Source of the DNA: Bacillota bacterium
GTDB taxonomy: Bacteria > Bacillota > SHA-98 > UBA4971
Length of the DNA: 34,202 nt
NCBI GenBank assembly: GCA_012841305.1
Contig: DUVA01000025.1
Coordinates: forward strand, 1-34,202
Direction of reading: 5' to 3'
The position numbers were made by a program, and so were the translations under genes. Under the pieces are notes generated by a model. The model was not told the DNA's origin, searched no databases, and was given only the letters and a program-made list of their open reading frames with translations. Positions 7,988 to 15,890 of this stretch are shown piece by piece (positions within the stretch are counted from its first letter, which is position 1; each line of letters begins with the position of its first letter).

Positions 7988-9601
7988 TCACTCTCCACAA
8001 TCGAAAGTTGACCGGATTTCGTTAATAGTATCGAGAGTCCCACGAAGTGCAATGCTAACCCACCTTGGCCTGTTACGAAGTTCATATCTTACCTCATAGA
8101 GGGCCTTCTCCAGTTTGAAACATAATAGAAGGAGCTGAAAGTTGCGAGAATCCCTGGGCAAAAGAAAAGCGCAGGACCCACGCATTGCCTCAAGGTACGC
8201 TTCAAGAAACTCCTCCCCTGTCCGTCTGCCCCACTCTCTTGCAAGTTCCATGAAATGCTCCTTCTGATCCGGAAAATCATCCATGCGAAATGCTGCGGAA
8301 TACCCTGAATAGTCAAAGGACCTTAGCATTCCCGCGACATCCCTCAGGGGGCTCGACTTTTTCAACCTCTCACAGACAGGACGCAAAGGTTCTCCTTCAA
8401 AATCGATTATGACAAAATCATGGGAAGACTTGTCCCTGACCTGGAGAAACTGGCCAAGGTGGAGATCTCCGTGAATCCGGATCTTCATACCGAGCTCATC
8501 AGCATTCGTGAGAACGTCCTCCACTTGACGCATACACTTGACAATAGCCTCTTCCTGTATGAACGCCTTATACACGCCGAATGTCTTTTCCAGCGCCCCA
8601 GAACCCGAGCTTGCCTGTGATAATTCCTCAATCGTTATAGGAATAGCGGAAATTATGTCGCCAACCAGGCTGACTACATCCTCAGGCCGCACAACTTCAG
8701 GAGTGAATGCTTCTTCCTTGACGCCTGACAATGCGCAATGCAAGCCTGCGGTAACCACGCCGAGACGACCTTCACGCAAGCCAAAATCGCCTCCGTATTC
8801 ATGGATACCGCATCTTTTCATAAGTTTCAGCGCGTCGCCGCACAGTATGTCCCACGCGTCTCCTTCATTTTCTATGAACTCTTGAATGAGGAAAGCAGGA
8901 CATGTCACGCCCTGGCGTGCCAAATAGACACCATGCCCTAAAAGACGCGGGATATTGGGAAAACCCGCCCGGTCCAAGCCTCTGCTTATCTCAATATCAG
9001 GAGACGTACCTGCTTGTAGCCTTCGATATACCTTTATCACCTTGGATGAGTCTACCATTATCACAGTGTTTGTCGTATCCCTGTCCTCAGTTACTACAGC
9101 TTGTACCTGTGAATCCCAAATGCCGGACCCTGCACGATCAAACCGGAAACAACCGCGCTCGGAGCAAAGCACTGCACCTGTCCTGACAGCGCTAAGCAAA
9201 GCGGTCGCAAAAGCCCTCGTACCGGTGGCATCACATACATACCCTTTGAAACCCGCCCCATTGATGACAACAAGGGGTTCGCTTCGCATACAAGGTTCCG
9301 ACTTGGTCAGAAGAAGCGGCACATTATACAAATCCTCATCTACCTGCTCGTACCATTCACCTTCTGCCCGGGAGCCTACTCCCCTGCCGAAGTCCACTGC
9401 AATTACGGCCACACCGACAACGGAGTCTTCGTCTTCAGACAGCGCAACCCAATCATGCAAAGTCACTTTCCTGATGGAGGCATCCTTCCTTTGAAGCCAT
9501 CTTGCATCTCTAAACCACTGTAAATCTATTAGCTGCACTATAGACGCCAGATCATAGATGACCTCATTGAAGGCGCGCTGAGTCCGCCACAATCCCGGCA
9601 C
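7988..9601 (-). CDS. mak: maltokinase (Mak/Pep2-like aminoglycoside-phosphotransferase fold)
   Basis: The 537-aa product matches the maltokinase family, which phosphorylates maltose to maltose 1-phosphate with ATP. The N-terminal cap region has a QWFRDARWLQRK pattern. The C-terminal kinase part shows the catalytic loop RIHGDLHLGQFL, the metal-binding IIDFEGEPLRP, the characteristic KSSPLRDVAGMLRSFDYS and the end signature KLEKALYEVRYELRNRP. The GTG start follows GAGGAGGT at a seven-base distance. In many bacteria this domain is fused to trehalose synthase (TreS); here it stands alone and no TreS or GlgE gene is in the window. It lies between a PlsY-like gene (44 bp upstream) and the glycosyltransferase. 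Confidence 0.9.
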   Translation of the reverse strand: MPGLWRTQRAFNEVIYDLASIVQLIDLQWFRDARWLQRKDASIRKVTLHDWVALSEDEDSVVGVAVIAVDFGRGVGSRAEGEWYEQVDEDLYNVPLLLTKSEPCMRSEPLVVINGAGFKGYVCDATGTRAFATALLSAVRTGAVLCSERGCFRFDRAGSGIWDSQVQAVVTEDRDTTNTVIMVDSSKVIKVYRRLQAGTSPDIEISRGLDRAGFPNIPRLLGHGVYLARQGVTCPAFLIQEFIENEGDAWDILCGDALKLMKRCGIHEYGGDFGLREGRLGVVTAGLHCALSGVKEEAFTPEVVRPEDVVSLVGDIISAIPITIEELSQASSGSGALEKTFGVYKAFIQEEAIVKCMRQVEDVLTNADELGMKIRIHGDLHLGQFLQVRDKSSHDFVIIDFEGEPLRPVCERLKKSSPLRDVAGMLRSFDYSGYSAAFRMDDFPDQKEHFMELAREWGRRTGEEFLEAYLEAMRGSCAFLLPRDSRNFQLLLLCFKLEKALYEVRYELRNRPRWVSIALRGTLDTINEIRSTFDCGE

Positions 9602-9645
9602 TATCCTACCTCCTCACGAAATTCACACACACGTAACCTACTGAT

Positions 9646-10254
9646 CTAGTTCTTCCCCGGATGCATACTCCGCGATACAGCAACTTCTCGTCCAACGCCA
9701 TACTTGAACCATGCAATGACCTGTTTTACTCCGAGCAGGAACCCCATGCCCAACCCAAAGAAGAAGTAATCCCAGGAGTGTTCGCACAGGCCTAGAAATA
9801 CCCCCACCGCTGAACAACTTACCACTGAGCTGAGATATTTGTGTCTAGTTATCATGTATGTAGCAGCCCAAAAGGCACCCATATACATAAGTGAACTTGT
9901 AGATAACACCAGCAATGCGCCCATAGATGTCGCCAATCCACCTCCTCCGTGAAACCCAAGCCATATCGGCCAATTATGGCCGACAATCGCGGCAAGAGCA
10001 GCGACAAAGTGCATAACGGTGGATTCCGGCGCGACTGCCTGAGCAAAGAGAACAGCGGCAACTCCCTTACCCAAGTCTCCTAAACCAGATAGAAGGCCTG
10101 GAAGAAGGCCGGACGACAAAATCACATTTGTAGTTCCTACATTCATGGAACCTACTTGCCTGATGTCAATCCCGCCAAACACCTTAGCCCAAATGTATGA
10201 AAACGGAATTGAACCCATACAATAACTCGTAGCTGCAACAGCAATTGCATTCAT
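9646..10254 (-). CDS. PlsY-like glycerol-3-phosphate acyltransferase, divergent
   Basis: A 202-aa multi-pass membrane protein with the layout of PlsY, which transfers acyl groups from acyl-phosphate to glycerol 3-phosphate. Motif 1 is intact (GSIPFSYIWAK). Motif 2, usually GSGNxGATNxxR, reads GSMNVGTTNVIL. Motif 3, usually GHxxPxFxxFKGGKG, reads GHNWPIWLGFHGGGG, so basic residues expected in both motifs are missing. It may be a paralogue with a changed substrate rather than the essential lipid enzyme. The ATG at 10254 has GGGGTGAT about five bases upstream. The neighbouring 10255-10421 is non-coding as far as I can see. Confidence 0.8.
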   Translation of the reverse strand: MNAIAVAATSYCMGSIPFSYIWAKVFGGIDIRQVGSMNVGTTNVILSSGLLPGLLSGLGDLGKGVAAVLFAQAVAPESTVMHFVAALAAIVGHNWPIWLGFHGGGGLATSMGALLVLSTSSLMYMGAFWAATYMITRHKYLSSVVSCSAVGVFLGLCEHSWDYFFFGLGMGFLLGVKQVIAWFKYGVGREVAVSRSMHPGKN

Positions 10255-10421
10255 GCAGTAATCACCCCACTATGTGCATTGGCTGTGCTGTCGTGGAAAT
10301 GCCAAATTCCTACGTCAACCATCACGGTATTACCTTTTTTATCTTCGCGGTTCGCCTCATGATCTCCTTCCTAGCCTCGTTCAATCGGCAATGACCCACG
10401 ACGCATCATCGCGAGAACCCG

Positions 10422-11444
10422 TCACCTTCTCTGAAAAGAAACACCTAGCATTCTGAGGACATTAGTTATCCGGTTATAGATGGTAGACCTGTTTGATCCT
10501 GCAAATAGGAGGCCTACCGCGTTCATTCCCTCATCCACAGCCACTGAGCCGGAATCGCCCCCTGCACCCATTTTGCCTGTAAGAATCTGATCCGTGAATG
10601 TCGCTGTCACGTCGTCAGAATAGACAACATTAACTGTGGCATCAACTACCTGTATCTCCCCTTCAGTCACTCCTGTCGTCCGTCCGCTCTTTCTTACACG
10701 AAGTCCCAAATCAGGCTCACGGGAACCTCTTATCTGGCCCAGTTCCAGAATTTCAGGGCTAATCAGCTTGGGACTCAACGGACGGGCAAGCGCGGCATCC
10801 ACCAGATTGGCAGAGTCCGCGAGAGACCTGGCCACTACCTCCACTCTAACCGGGGACCTGCTAACTGCCAGCCATTTATTCATCGCCAGCTCAACAGATC
10901 TGGTTGCAAGACACTTGGGAACCCGTCCGCTCATCTCAACAGGGATAAACCTCTCCAGATAGCCGATTTTGTCTCGTTCCGGCACACCCCCGTCAGCCGC
11001 CCCAGGCTGGAGAATCGGATCTCCCGGTCGAGCCTTGCCGTCCCGTCCGGATGTACCATTGGCTAACACGTGATTGTTGGACAAAATGAACGGTTCACCT
11101 GTCTTTTCATCCCAAACGACGGCTCCGAAAGTCCCTGCCGTGATCTGATAGTGTCCGCAACTCACCCCTGGTCGAGCAGGTCTCATCTGGGAGCATCTTT
11201 CATCGAGAAACCTAAGCTCACCGACTTCAATAACGTCTGTAGGCACACCCCGAACTTCACTGGGCACTAAATCCTCGCCTCTTACGAGAAGCCTGGGAAG
11301 TTTCTTCGTCACCATAACAACTATGCATTCAGAGGCAGTCCTAGTCCCCGCAGTAGTCTTGTAACCTCTGCCTACCCCTACAACGTTTTTCATGGACATG
11401 AGCTGCCATGTAGTATCCTTCAAGACATCAACGATTTCGTCCAT
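10422..11444 (-). CDS. trypsin-fold serine protease (Nal1-like), cytoplasmic
   Basis: The 340-aa protein has an N-terminal domain (about residues 1-75, NVVGVGRGYK ... VIEVGE) seen in bacterial Nal1-like proteins, followed by a chymotrypsin-type protease. Probable catalytic residues are the histidine in ILSNNHVLAN, the aspartate in LVDAALARP and the serine in GAGGDSGSVAV. FGAVVWDEKTGEPF before the histidine is the usual first-barrel strand pair. No signal peptide or membrane segment is seen. The ATG follows GGAAAGGAG. It starts 31 bp after the subtilase gene, so the two proteases are probably co-transcribed. Substrates are unknown. Confidence 0.8.
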   Translation of the reverse strand: MDEIVDVLKDTTWQLMSMKNVVGVGRGYKTTAGTRTASECIVVMVTKKLPRLLVRGEDLVPSEVRGVPTDVIEVGELRFLDERCSQMRPARPGVSCGHYQITAGTFGAVVWDEKTGEPFILSNNHVLANGTSGRDGKARPGDPILQPGAADGGVPERDKIGYLERFIPVEMSGRVPKCLATRSVELAMNKWLAVSRSPVRVEVVARSLADSANLVDAALARPLSPKLISPEILELGQIRGSREPDLGLRVRKSGRTTGVTEGEIQVVDATVNVVYSDDVTATFTDQILTGKMGAGGDSGSVAVDEGMNAVGLLFAGSNRSTIYNRITNVLRMLGVSFQRR

Positions 11445-11475
11445 GGTAAGCTACACTCCTTTCCAGGTCAAAAGA

Positions 11476-12675
11476 TCAGAGCCTGTTTTCTATTGCGGAA
11501 GCCACCGCCGCCCTGGCATTTACTAAACCTTCGCCTTGTTGGTCCCTGGGAAATCCGTTCATGGCTGTCGCTGTCTCACAAATGAGCTCCTCTAACTCTT
11601 TCGCCGACAACCCGGGAACCGCGGAGAGGATCAGCGCGGCAACACCTGTCACATGTGGACACGCCATGGAAGTCCCGGTAAGAGTCTTATACCGTTGACC
11701 TGCATACGTCGAGTAGATATCGGTTCCAGGCCCTGTAATGTCAACCTCCGGTCCGGAACTGCTGAATGCAGCGATTTGATCGTCTTGGGTAGAAGCCGCC
11801 ACTGCCACTACGTTAGGATCCCGCGCCGGATATAGGACGGTATTCTGTCCGCCTGTATTCCCGGAAGCAGCCACCAGGAGAACGCCCGCTTCAGCCGCCT
11901 TGCTAATAGCCAGTTCAAGGGCTTTGCCGGAATCGACAGTCCCAAAACTCATGTTGATTATGCTGACACCCTGATCTATACACCATGCGATACCTTGGAT
12001 GATATCGGAAGCCATGCCTTTCCCCTTTGAGTCAAAGGATTTCACTGCGTAAATATGAGCTTCCGGGGCAACCCCGACAACCCCGAACCCGTTATCGAGG
12101 GCTGCGATTATGCCTGCTACATGCGTTCCATGTCCATTGTCGTCTTCCACACCTTCAGTCTCCGAAATGGCGTCAAACCCGGCTTTTACGTTCACCGCCA
12201 AATCCGGGTGGCTCATGTTCACTCCCGTGTCCACCACCCCTACCCGGACTCCCTTCCCTGTAGCGCGCGCCCAGACTGAAGGAGCGTCAATCTTTGTCAC
12301 ACCCCATGGGGTTGTTTGCGTAGAGAACCCCGGACGCTTCACTCCGAAACATCGCACGCACTTCCTTACGTCTGGGGCCGGTGTATCCACTATCGCAAAG
12401 ACGGTGTCATCTTCTATCCATTTTACCTCTCCGTGGCGTGCAAGAAGCGCCATGGCTTGATCCTCTTCCCGAAACACGCAAGCAGCCGCGTTAATTAGAG
12501 GAAGTGCTTTCTTCACACATCCCCCGCAACTCTCCACTATGGAATCGTGCTTCCTGGGATCTGTGTCTGCGTCAAATATGACAATCTTCCGGTGATGTGA
12601 ATCGCAACCGGACTTGACAGCCCTACGAGCCAAAGAAGCAATTGCTATGATGTAGGCAATAACAAAGGAGAACAC
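11476..12675 (-). CDS. subtilisin-like serine protease (S8) with I9-type propeptide
   Basis: A 399-aa subtilase. A hydrophobic N-terminus (FSFVIAYIIAIASL) may be a signal peptide or anchor, followed by an inhibitor-I9-like propeptide at about 30-95 (KIVIFDADTD ... VKWIEDDTVF) and the S8 domain from about 120. The catalytic triad is visible: Asp in VGVVDTGVNMSHPDL, His in DNGHGTHVAGI and Ser in LTGTSMACPHVTG, with the oxyanion Asn in VAASGNTGG. The start is GTG with AGGAGGGAG upstream. Two CxxC pairs occur before the catalytic domain (CGGC, CVRC), which is unusual for this family. Family members mature by cleaving their own propeptide. Confidence 0.93.
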   Translation of the reverse strand: MFSFVIAYIIAIASLARRAVKSGCDSHHRKIVIFDADTDPRKHDSIVESCGGCVKKALPLINAAACVFREEDQAMALLARHGEVKWIEDDTVFAIVDTPAPDVRKCVRCFGVKRPGFSTQTTPWGVTKIDAPSVWARATGKGVRVGVVDTGVNMSHPDLAVNVKAGFDAISETEGVEDDNGHGTHVAGIIAALDNGFGVVGVAPEAHIYAVKSFDSKGKGMASDIIQGIAWCIDQGVSIINMSFGTVDSGKALELAISKAAEAGVLLVAASGNTGGQNTVLYPARDPNVVAVAASTQDDQIAAFSSSGPEVDITGPGTDIYSTYAGQRYKTLTGTSMACPHVTGVAALILSAVPGLSAKELEELICETATAMNGFPRDQQGEGLVNARAAVASAIENRL

Positions 12676-12765
12676 TTGAAGCTCCCTCCTTTATGTCGAT
12701 TATCAGATGATAAATGATATTCCACGGGCTCATAATGCGTGAGTGGGTGCCTTTTAGCAGTTGAA

Positions 12766-12793
12766 GAGGCCACGACTTATCGGTCGTGGCCTC
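12766..12793 (-). terminator. perfect 11-bp stem after the micropeptide genes
   Basis: GAGGCCACGAC and GTCGTGGCCTC are perfect arms around a 6-base loop, 40 bases downstream of the last micropeptide stop and about 90 bases before the subtilase start. The U-tract is poor (TTCAACTGC on the minus strand), so it may terminate weakly or protect the RNA end. Confidence 0.55.
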
Positions 12794-12833
12794 AGGTGTG
12801 AGGAGGCTGCGAGTTGGTAGCCAGTCCATGTTA

Positions 12834-12947
12834 TTACGTTTGAGGATAGAAACGCGTCACGACTAGCTTAGCAATACTGACAAGCTGCGGTATCATTAGT
12901 ATGAACAAGAAAACCACCAGCCACCAATTGTCCAGTTGAAGACTCAC
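12834..12947 (-). CDS. 37-aa single-pass membrane micropeptide, third of a tandem family
   Basis: This gene is too short for the ORF track. A GTG start follows GGAGGAGGG, and the peptide begins MSLQLDNWWLVVFLFILMIP with a basic end (TRFYPQT). It is paralogous to the two peptides encoded just upstream: Leu5, acidic residue 6, Trp8-Trp9, Leu14-Phe15, Leu17 and Pro20 are shared in register with no gaps. The pattern suggests a short soluble N-terminus, an interfacial tryptophan pair and one membrane helix. I do not recognise the family. Small accessory subunits, type I toxin-like peptides and sporulation peptides of the YjcZ kind are possible analogues, but none is shown. It is the last gene before the perfect stem at 12766. 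Confidence 0.7.
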   Translation of the reverse strand: MSLQLDNWWLVVFLFILMIPQLVSIAKLVVTRFYPQT

Positions 12948-12990
12948 ATTTTAGCCCTCCTCCCCTATATTCCCGCTCGCTGAGACAGCT

Positions 12991-13092
12991 TTACACCTTC
13001 TTTGACCAGATCGGGAAGAAGATTAGGAATATCGGAACGAGCAAGATGAAGAGCAGTATGATTATCCACCAGAATTCCAATTCCTGAGTCAT
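12991..13092 (-). CDS. 33-aa single-pass membrane micropeptide, second of a tandem family
   Basis: An ATG preceded by GAAAGGAGGA opens a frame beginning MTQELEFWWIIILLFILLVP and ending in WSKKV. The first eleven residues are identical to those of the 28-aa peptide upstream, while the DNA between the two genes differs; synonymous differences within the shared part (TTG versus CTG for Leu5) indicate selection on the protein. One membrane helix (residues about 8-28) and a positively charged end are visible, favouring an N-out or hairpin-free single-pass topology with the tail in the cytoplasm. The function is unknown. Confidence 0.75.
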   Translation of the reverse strand: MTQELEFWWIIILLFILLVPIFLIFFPIWSKKV

Positions 13093-13171
13093 TTAATTGT
13101 CCTCCTTTCACAGCATGCCTAGCGTTTATGATATACCGGGCTTCCATGAGTTTCGAGACGTGGGACACATC

Positions 13172-13258
13172 CTATATACACATGAAGATCAGGAACAACG
13201 GAACAAGCAACACAAAGAGAAATATGATTATCCACCAGAATTCCAGTTCCTGTGTCAT
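13172..13258 (-). CDS. 28-aa single-pass membrane micropeptide, first of a tandem family
   Basis: An ATG preceded by GAGAGGAGGAG at about six bases opens a frame beginning MTQELEFWWIIIFLFVLLVP and stopping after FMCI. It shares the WW-x4-LF-x-L-x2-P core with the two downstream peptides but lacks their polar or charged tails, so it may be a shortened copy or a distinct subunit. The 93-bp gap to the upstream 68-aa gene contains TATTATAGT (minus strand, about 13312-13320), a possible -10 element without a clear -35. The function is unknown. Confidence 0.72.
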   Translation of the reverse strand: MTQELEFWWIIIFLFVLLVPLFLIFMCI

Positions 13259-13351
13259 GAGAAACTCCTCCTCTCTTGATAACCCCAAACCCCGGAGAGG
13301 CTGTGGTCTGTACTATAATATGGAGTCATGCCGCACTTTGCTCCCGGAGTT

Positions 13352-13558
13352 TCACGGATCCTGCGTCCGGTCCCTTGTCCTGTCATTCATAGACCGTGTG
13401 TCGCATTCAGGGATAGTGGGGCCCGGGATGAAAAACACAAGGATAGCGCTTACAAGGAACAGAACACTCCCAATGAGATTCAGGATATCTACAATGGACG
13501 ATAAGTTGTTGGGGCTATCTCCGGCATAATGGATCGACCTCTTAGCGAGAACCATCAC
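13352..13558 (-). CDS. 68-aa small membrane protein, unknown family
   Basis: The frame starts at GTG (13558) or the next codon ATG (13555), with GGGAG eight bases before the GTG. A polar N-terminus of about 25 residues precedes one clear membrane helix (NLIGSVLFLVSAILVFFIPG), and the C-terminal 20 residues are strongly charged and Arg/Asp rich. It is not an obvious paralogue of the three micropeptides downstream. It lies 48 bp after the 120-aa gene on the same strand and is probably in the same transcript. I do not recognise the family. Confidence 0.6.
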   Translation of the reverse strand: MMVLAKRSIHYAGDSPNNLSSIVDILNLIGSVLFLVSAILVFFIPGPTIPECDTRSMNDRTRDRTQDP

Positions 13559-13606
13559 CTTGTCATCTCCCTATGAGCATGCCCGGGAGACCCGGGGAAT
13601 CGGCTG

Positions 13607-13969
13607 TTATGCTTTATCCTCAGACTTACCGGGATTTCCGAAAGCATCATGGGATGTCTCAAGAAACTTACGAATTTCAGGCGGGACTTCCCCAAGTTCC
13701 AAGCCGGACAGAGCCTCAATTGCCATATTCATGATGTGCTCTCGAGTCTCGTCAGGCATTGACGCCAAAAACTCCTGGGCTATCCGCGCCATCTGGTTCA
13801 CGTCTTCCAGTTGGGTATCAGTGTAACCAAAGTCTTGTAGCATTGAACGGATTTTCTCAGCATCTCCGGTGGATACGCCGAACTCGCGAACCAACTCGTC
13901 AAGCGACGCATTGTCTGGTTTGTCTCTTCCGGCGAGAAACTCAGACAGCAGATCATCAAATCCACTCAT
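13607..13969 (-). CDS. 120-aa hypothetical soluble helical protein
   Basis: An acidic, probably all-helical protein without membrane segments (MSGFDDLLSEFLAGRD, then DELVREFGVSTGDAEKIRSM and EIRKFLETS near the end). Pairs of short helices with a QDFGYTDTQLEDVNQMARIA stretch recall small helical bundle domains, but I cannot assign a family. The ATG at 13969 has AAGGTGGGA about ten bases upstream. It is the first gene of the likely micropeptide operon and is divergent from the 200-aa coiled-coil gene. Confidence 0.7.
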   Translation of the reverse strand: MSGFDDLLSEFLAGRDKPDNASLDELVREFGVSTGDAEKIRSMLQDFGYTDTQLEDVNQMARIAQEFLASMPDETREHIMNMAIEALSGLELGEVPPEIRKFLETSHDAFGNPGKSEDKA

Positions 13970-14158
13970 GGGTCTTATGTCCCACCTTTCAGATGTCCTC
14001 TTGAGACTAATGCCCCGGGCAACCCGATGACATCAAGGTCATATGTTATCGATAGATCTTATTCCGATTAGGTTTCCTTGGTGATTTCCGCATTCTGTAG
14101 TCAGACGGCAGGTTACGTAAATTGGTCTTGCCCGGCACGGAATCGCAAACTGGGGTCA

Positions 14159-14169
14159 TATAATATAAT
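14159..14169 (+). promoter_or_regulatory. -10 elements before the 200-aa gene
   Basis: Two overlapping perfect TATAAT hexamers (14159-14164 and 14164-14169) lie about 50 bases before the start codon at 14216. No good -35 is seen at 16-18 bases (CACGGA is the closest). The rest of 13970-14215 shows nothing I can name. Confidence 0.45.
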
Positions 14170-14215
14170 GCTAATTGAGACTTATAGTCCCCAATTTTGA
14201 CTGTGGGGTGGTCTT

Positions 14216-14818
14216 ATGGACTTACAAGCAATCCATGACGCAATATCCGAGCAGAAATTGATCATGCAGAGACTCGAACGCAATATGAGACGGATCGAGG
14301 ATTCATATGGCCGTGTGTCCTCGAGACTTGATGCACTGGAAACCAAGGCTGAGATGCCGCCTAAGGATACCAGCGACAGTCCGAGGTTCAGAAGGGCGCA
14401 TACCGGCGCTGTTCCTCAGAGGGAACAAACCGAAGGCACTGAAAAGGTAGACGAAAAGGTAGACGACAAACCAGAAGGCACACCAGATGATTCTGTCGAA
14501 AAGAAAGAGAGAGCCACAGCATTGACTGCGCGTGTAAAATCGGCTATTCGAAGCTCTCTTCAAGACGGCAGTGTCAATGACGCACTGGATAAGTTTCAGG
14601 CATCAGTGAAACTGACAGACGAGGCTACCGGCGCACTCTCAGAAATTGCGTCCCTTGTCAAAGCGTCCTTGGATCAAGATCAGGGCGTCATGAAACTGGG
14701 CTCAATGCCTGTTCCCGGAGGCTCGCTTAGCCTGCTCTTGGAGATGGCGAAAACACCGCAGTTTCAGCGGTTTATCGCAAATGTAGTAGCGCAAGCACTT
14801 AAGGAAGCTGAAGCTTAG
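14216..14818 (+). CDS. 200-aa hypothetical coiled-coil protein
   Basis: The N-terminus (residues about 1-45) has a heptad-like pattern ([20 protein letters not shown]) that predicts a coiled coil. A long charged, Pro/Glu/Asp/Lys-rich linker (about 48-100) containing a short DNA-level repeat (VDEKVDDK) follows, then a helical C-terminal domain ([20 protein letters not shown] to [11 protein letters not shown]). No membrane segment is seen. The ATG has GTGGGGTGG just upstream. The layout resembles a scaffold or tethering protein, but I do not recognise the family. It is divergent from the micropeptide operon, so a shared function is possible but untested. Confidence 0.75.
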   Translation: MDLQAIHDAISEQKLIMQRLERNMRRIEDSYGRVSSRLDALETKAEMPPKDTSDSPRFRRAHTGAVPQREQTEGTEKVDEKVDDKPEGTPDDSVEKKERATALTARVKSAIRSSLQDGSVNDALDKFQASVKLTDEATGALSEIASLVKASLDQDQGVMKLGSMPVPGGSLSLLLEMAKTPQFQRFIANVVAQALKEAEA

Positions 14819-14826
14819 GAAGGTCG

Positions 14827-14900
14827 TAGGGTGGCAGGTGTTGCGTCTCGGGAACGGCCTAATTACGGCGCGCCCAGTCACGCAACCACCTGTCACCCTA
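14827..14900. terminator. long imperfect hairpin between convergent genes
   Basis: Arms of about 20 bp (TAGGGTGGCAGGTGTTGCGT and its near complement) pair with one G-U and one bulged base, around a 33-base loop. It sits between the 3' ends of the 200-aa gene (+) and sucD (-). A bidirectional transcription-ending or RNA-protecting role is the simplest reading, although no strong T-run follows. A small decayed repeat element is an alternative. Confidence 0.5.
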
Positions 14901-15016
14901 AGTATAAGTTCATTAGTTTTCGCCGGTCTTGGGTGGCCCCGCACGGTACGTACACTTTCCGGAACCGGCGTTACCTATGGTGATCTACTTAGCCTCAAAA
15001 CCGATATTGAGCTGCA

Positions 15017-15889
15017 TCAAAGCATCCCGGCTATCATATCCACAACCTCGTTTACCGTGTCTGCCACAGGAACGCCTGCTTCCATAAACGCCTTTACCTT
15101 GGACTCAGCTGTCCCCATGGAACCTGATACGATGGCGCCTGCATGCCCCATTCGTTTTCCAGGAGGAGCAGTGCGACCGGAAACAAAGGCCACAACAGGT
15201 TTTGTCATATTACGGATGAAAGTTGCGGCTTCTTCTTCATCGCGTCCTCCGATTTCGCCTATTAACACCACGGCTGAAGTGGCATCGTCTTCCTCAAACG
15301 CTTCGAGACAATCCACGAAAGTCGTGCCGATTATCGGGTCGCCCCCAATCCCAATACAAGTTGATTGTCCGATCCCGCGGGATGAAAGGAGGCCAACTAC
15401 CTCATAAGTGAGGGTGCCGCTCCTTGAGATTACTCCGACAGGTCCGGGCTGGAAGATCTGACCCGGCATGATTCCACAAGACGCTTCCCCGCATGTGATA
15501 ATGCCTGGGCAGTTTGGCCCAATGACCCTGCACCTCGACCCTTCATTCTTAGCCCGGTCCAACATATCAATGACATCAAGGGTGGGAATACCTTCAGTGA
15601 TACATACTGCAAGTTCGATTCCGGATGCGAAGGATTCCACAACTGCGTCTCCGGCAGCTCTTGACGGCACGAAGATACACGACGTATTTGCCCCTCGTTG
15701 TTCCACTGCCTCAGCCACGGTATCAAACACAGGGATGCCTTCCACGTCTTGCCCGCCTCTCCCGGGAGTCACTCCTGCAACTACCGTATCAGGGTTGTAG
15801 TCTCTCATGCGGAGCGCATGGAATCTACCCTCGCGGCCTGTGATACCTTGAACAACGATCCTCGTGCGCTTATCTACGAATATACCCAT
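15017..15889 (-). CDS. sucD: succinyl-CoA ligase, alpha subunit
   Basis: This 290-aa subunit binds CoA and carries the phosphohistidine of the enzyme that interconverts succinyl-CoA and succinate with ADP or GDP phosphorylation. Visible motifs are the N-terminal Rossmann region ([12 protein letters not shown]), [27 protein letters not shown] and the phosphorylated histidine in [18 protein letters not shown]. The start was moved from the track's 15937 to the ATG at 15889: [15 protein letters not shown] is the family N-terminus, and the sucC stop lies one base upstream (TAA-G-ATG) with GGAGGG as ribosome binding site. It is the last gene of the large cluster. Confidence 0.96.
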   Translation of the reverse strand: MGIFVDKRTRIVVQGITGREGRFHALRMRDYNPDTVVAGVTPGRGGQDVEGIPVFDTVAEAVEQRGANTSCIFVPSRAAGDAVVESFASGIELAVCITEGIPTLDVIDMLDRAKNEGSRCRVIGPNCPGIITCGEASCGIMPGQIFQPGPVGVISRSGTLTYEVVGLLSSRGIGQSTCIGIGGDPIIGTTFVDCLEAFEEDDATSAVVLIGEIGGRDEEEAATFIRNMTKPVVAFVSGRTAPPGKRMGHAGAIVSGSMGTAESKVKAFMEAGVPVADTVNEVVDMIAGML

Positions 15890-15890
15890 C

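Noticed and set aside
10300-10400. A 12-codon minus-strand frame with GGAAGGAG upstream between the protease and PlsY genes
   Set aside because: It is too short and basic, without conservation or paralogues to support it, and the Shine-Dalgarno match is likely by chance.
12965-13168. 67-aa minus-strand ORF of the track (MSHVSKLMEA...)
   Set aside because: It overlaps the micropeptide gene at 12991-13092 in another frame and lacks a ribosome binding site, whereas the micropeptide has a strong one and a paralogue.
13128-13529. 133-aa plus-strand ORF
   Set aside because: It is the reverse shadow of the 68-aa membrane protein and the 28-aa peptide; no start signal or family resemblance.
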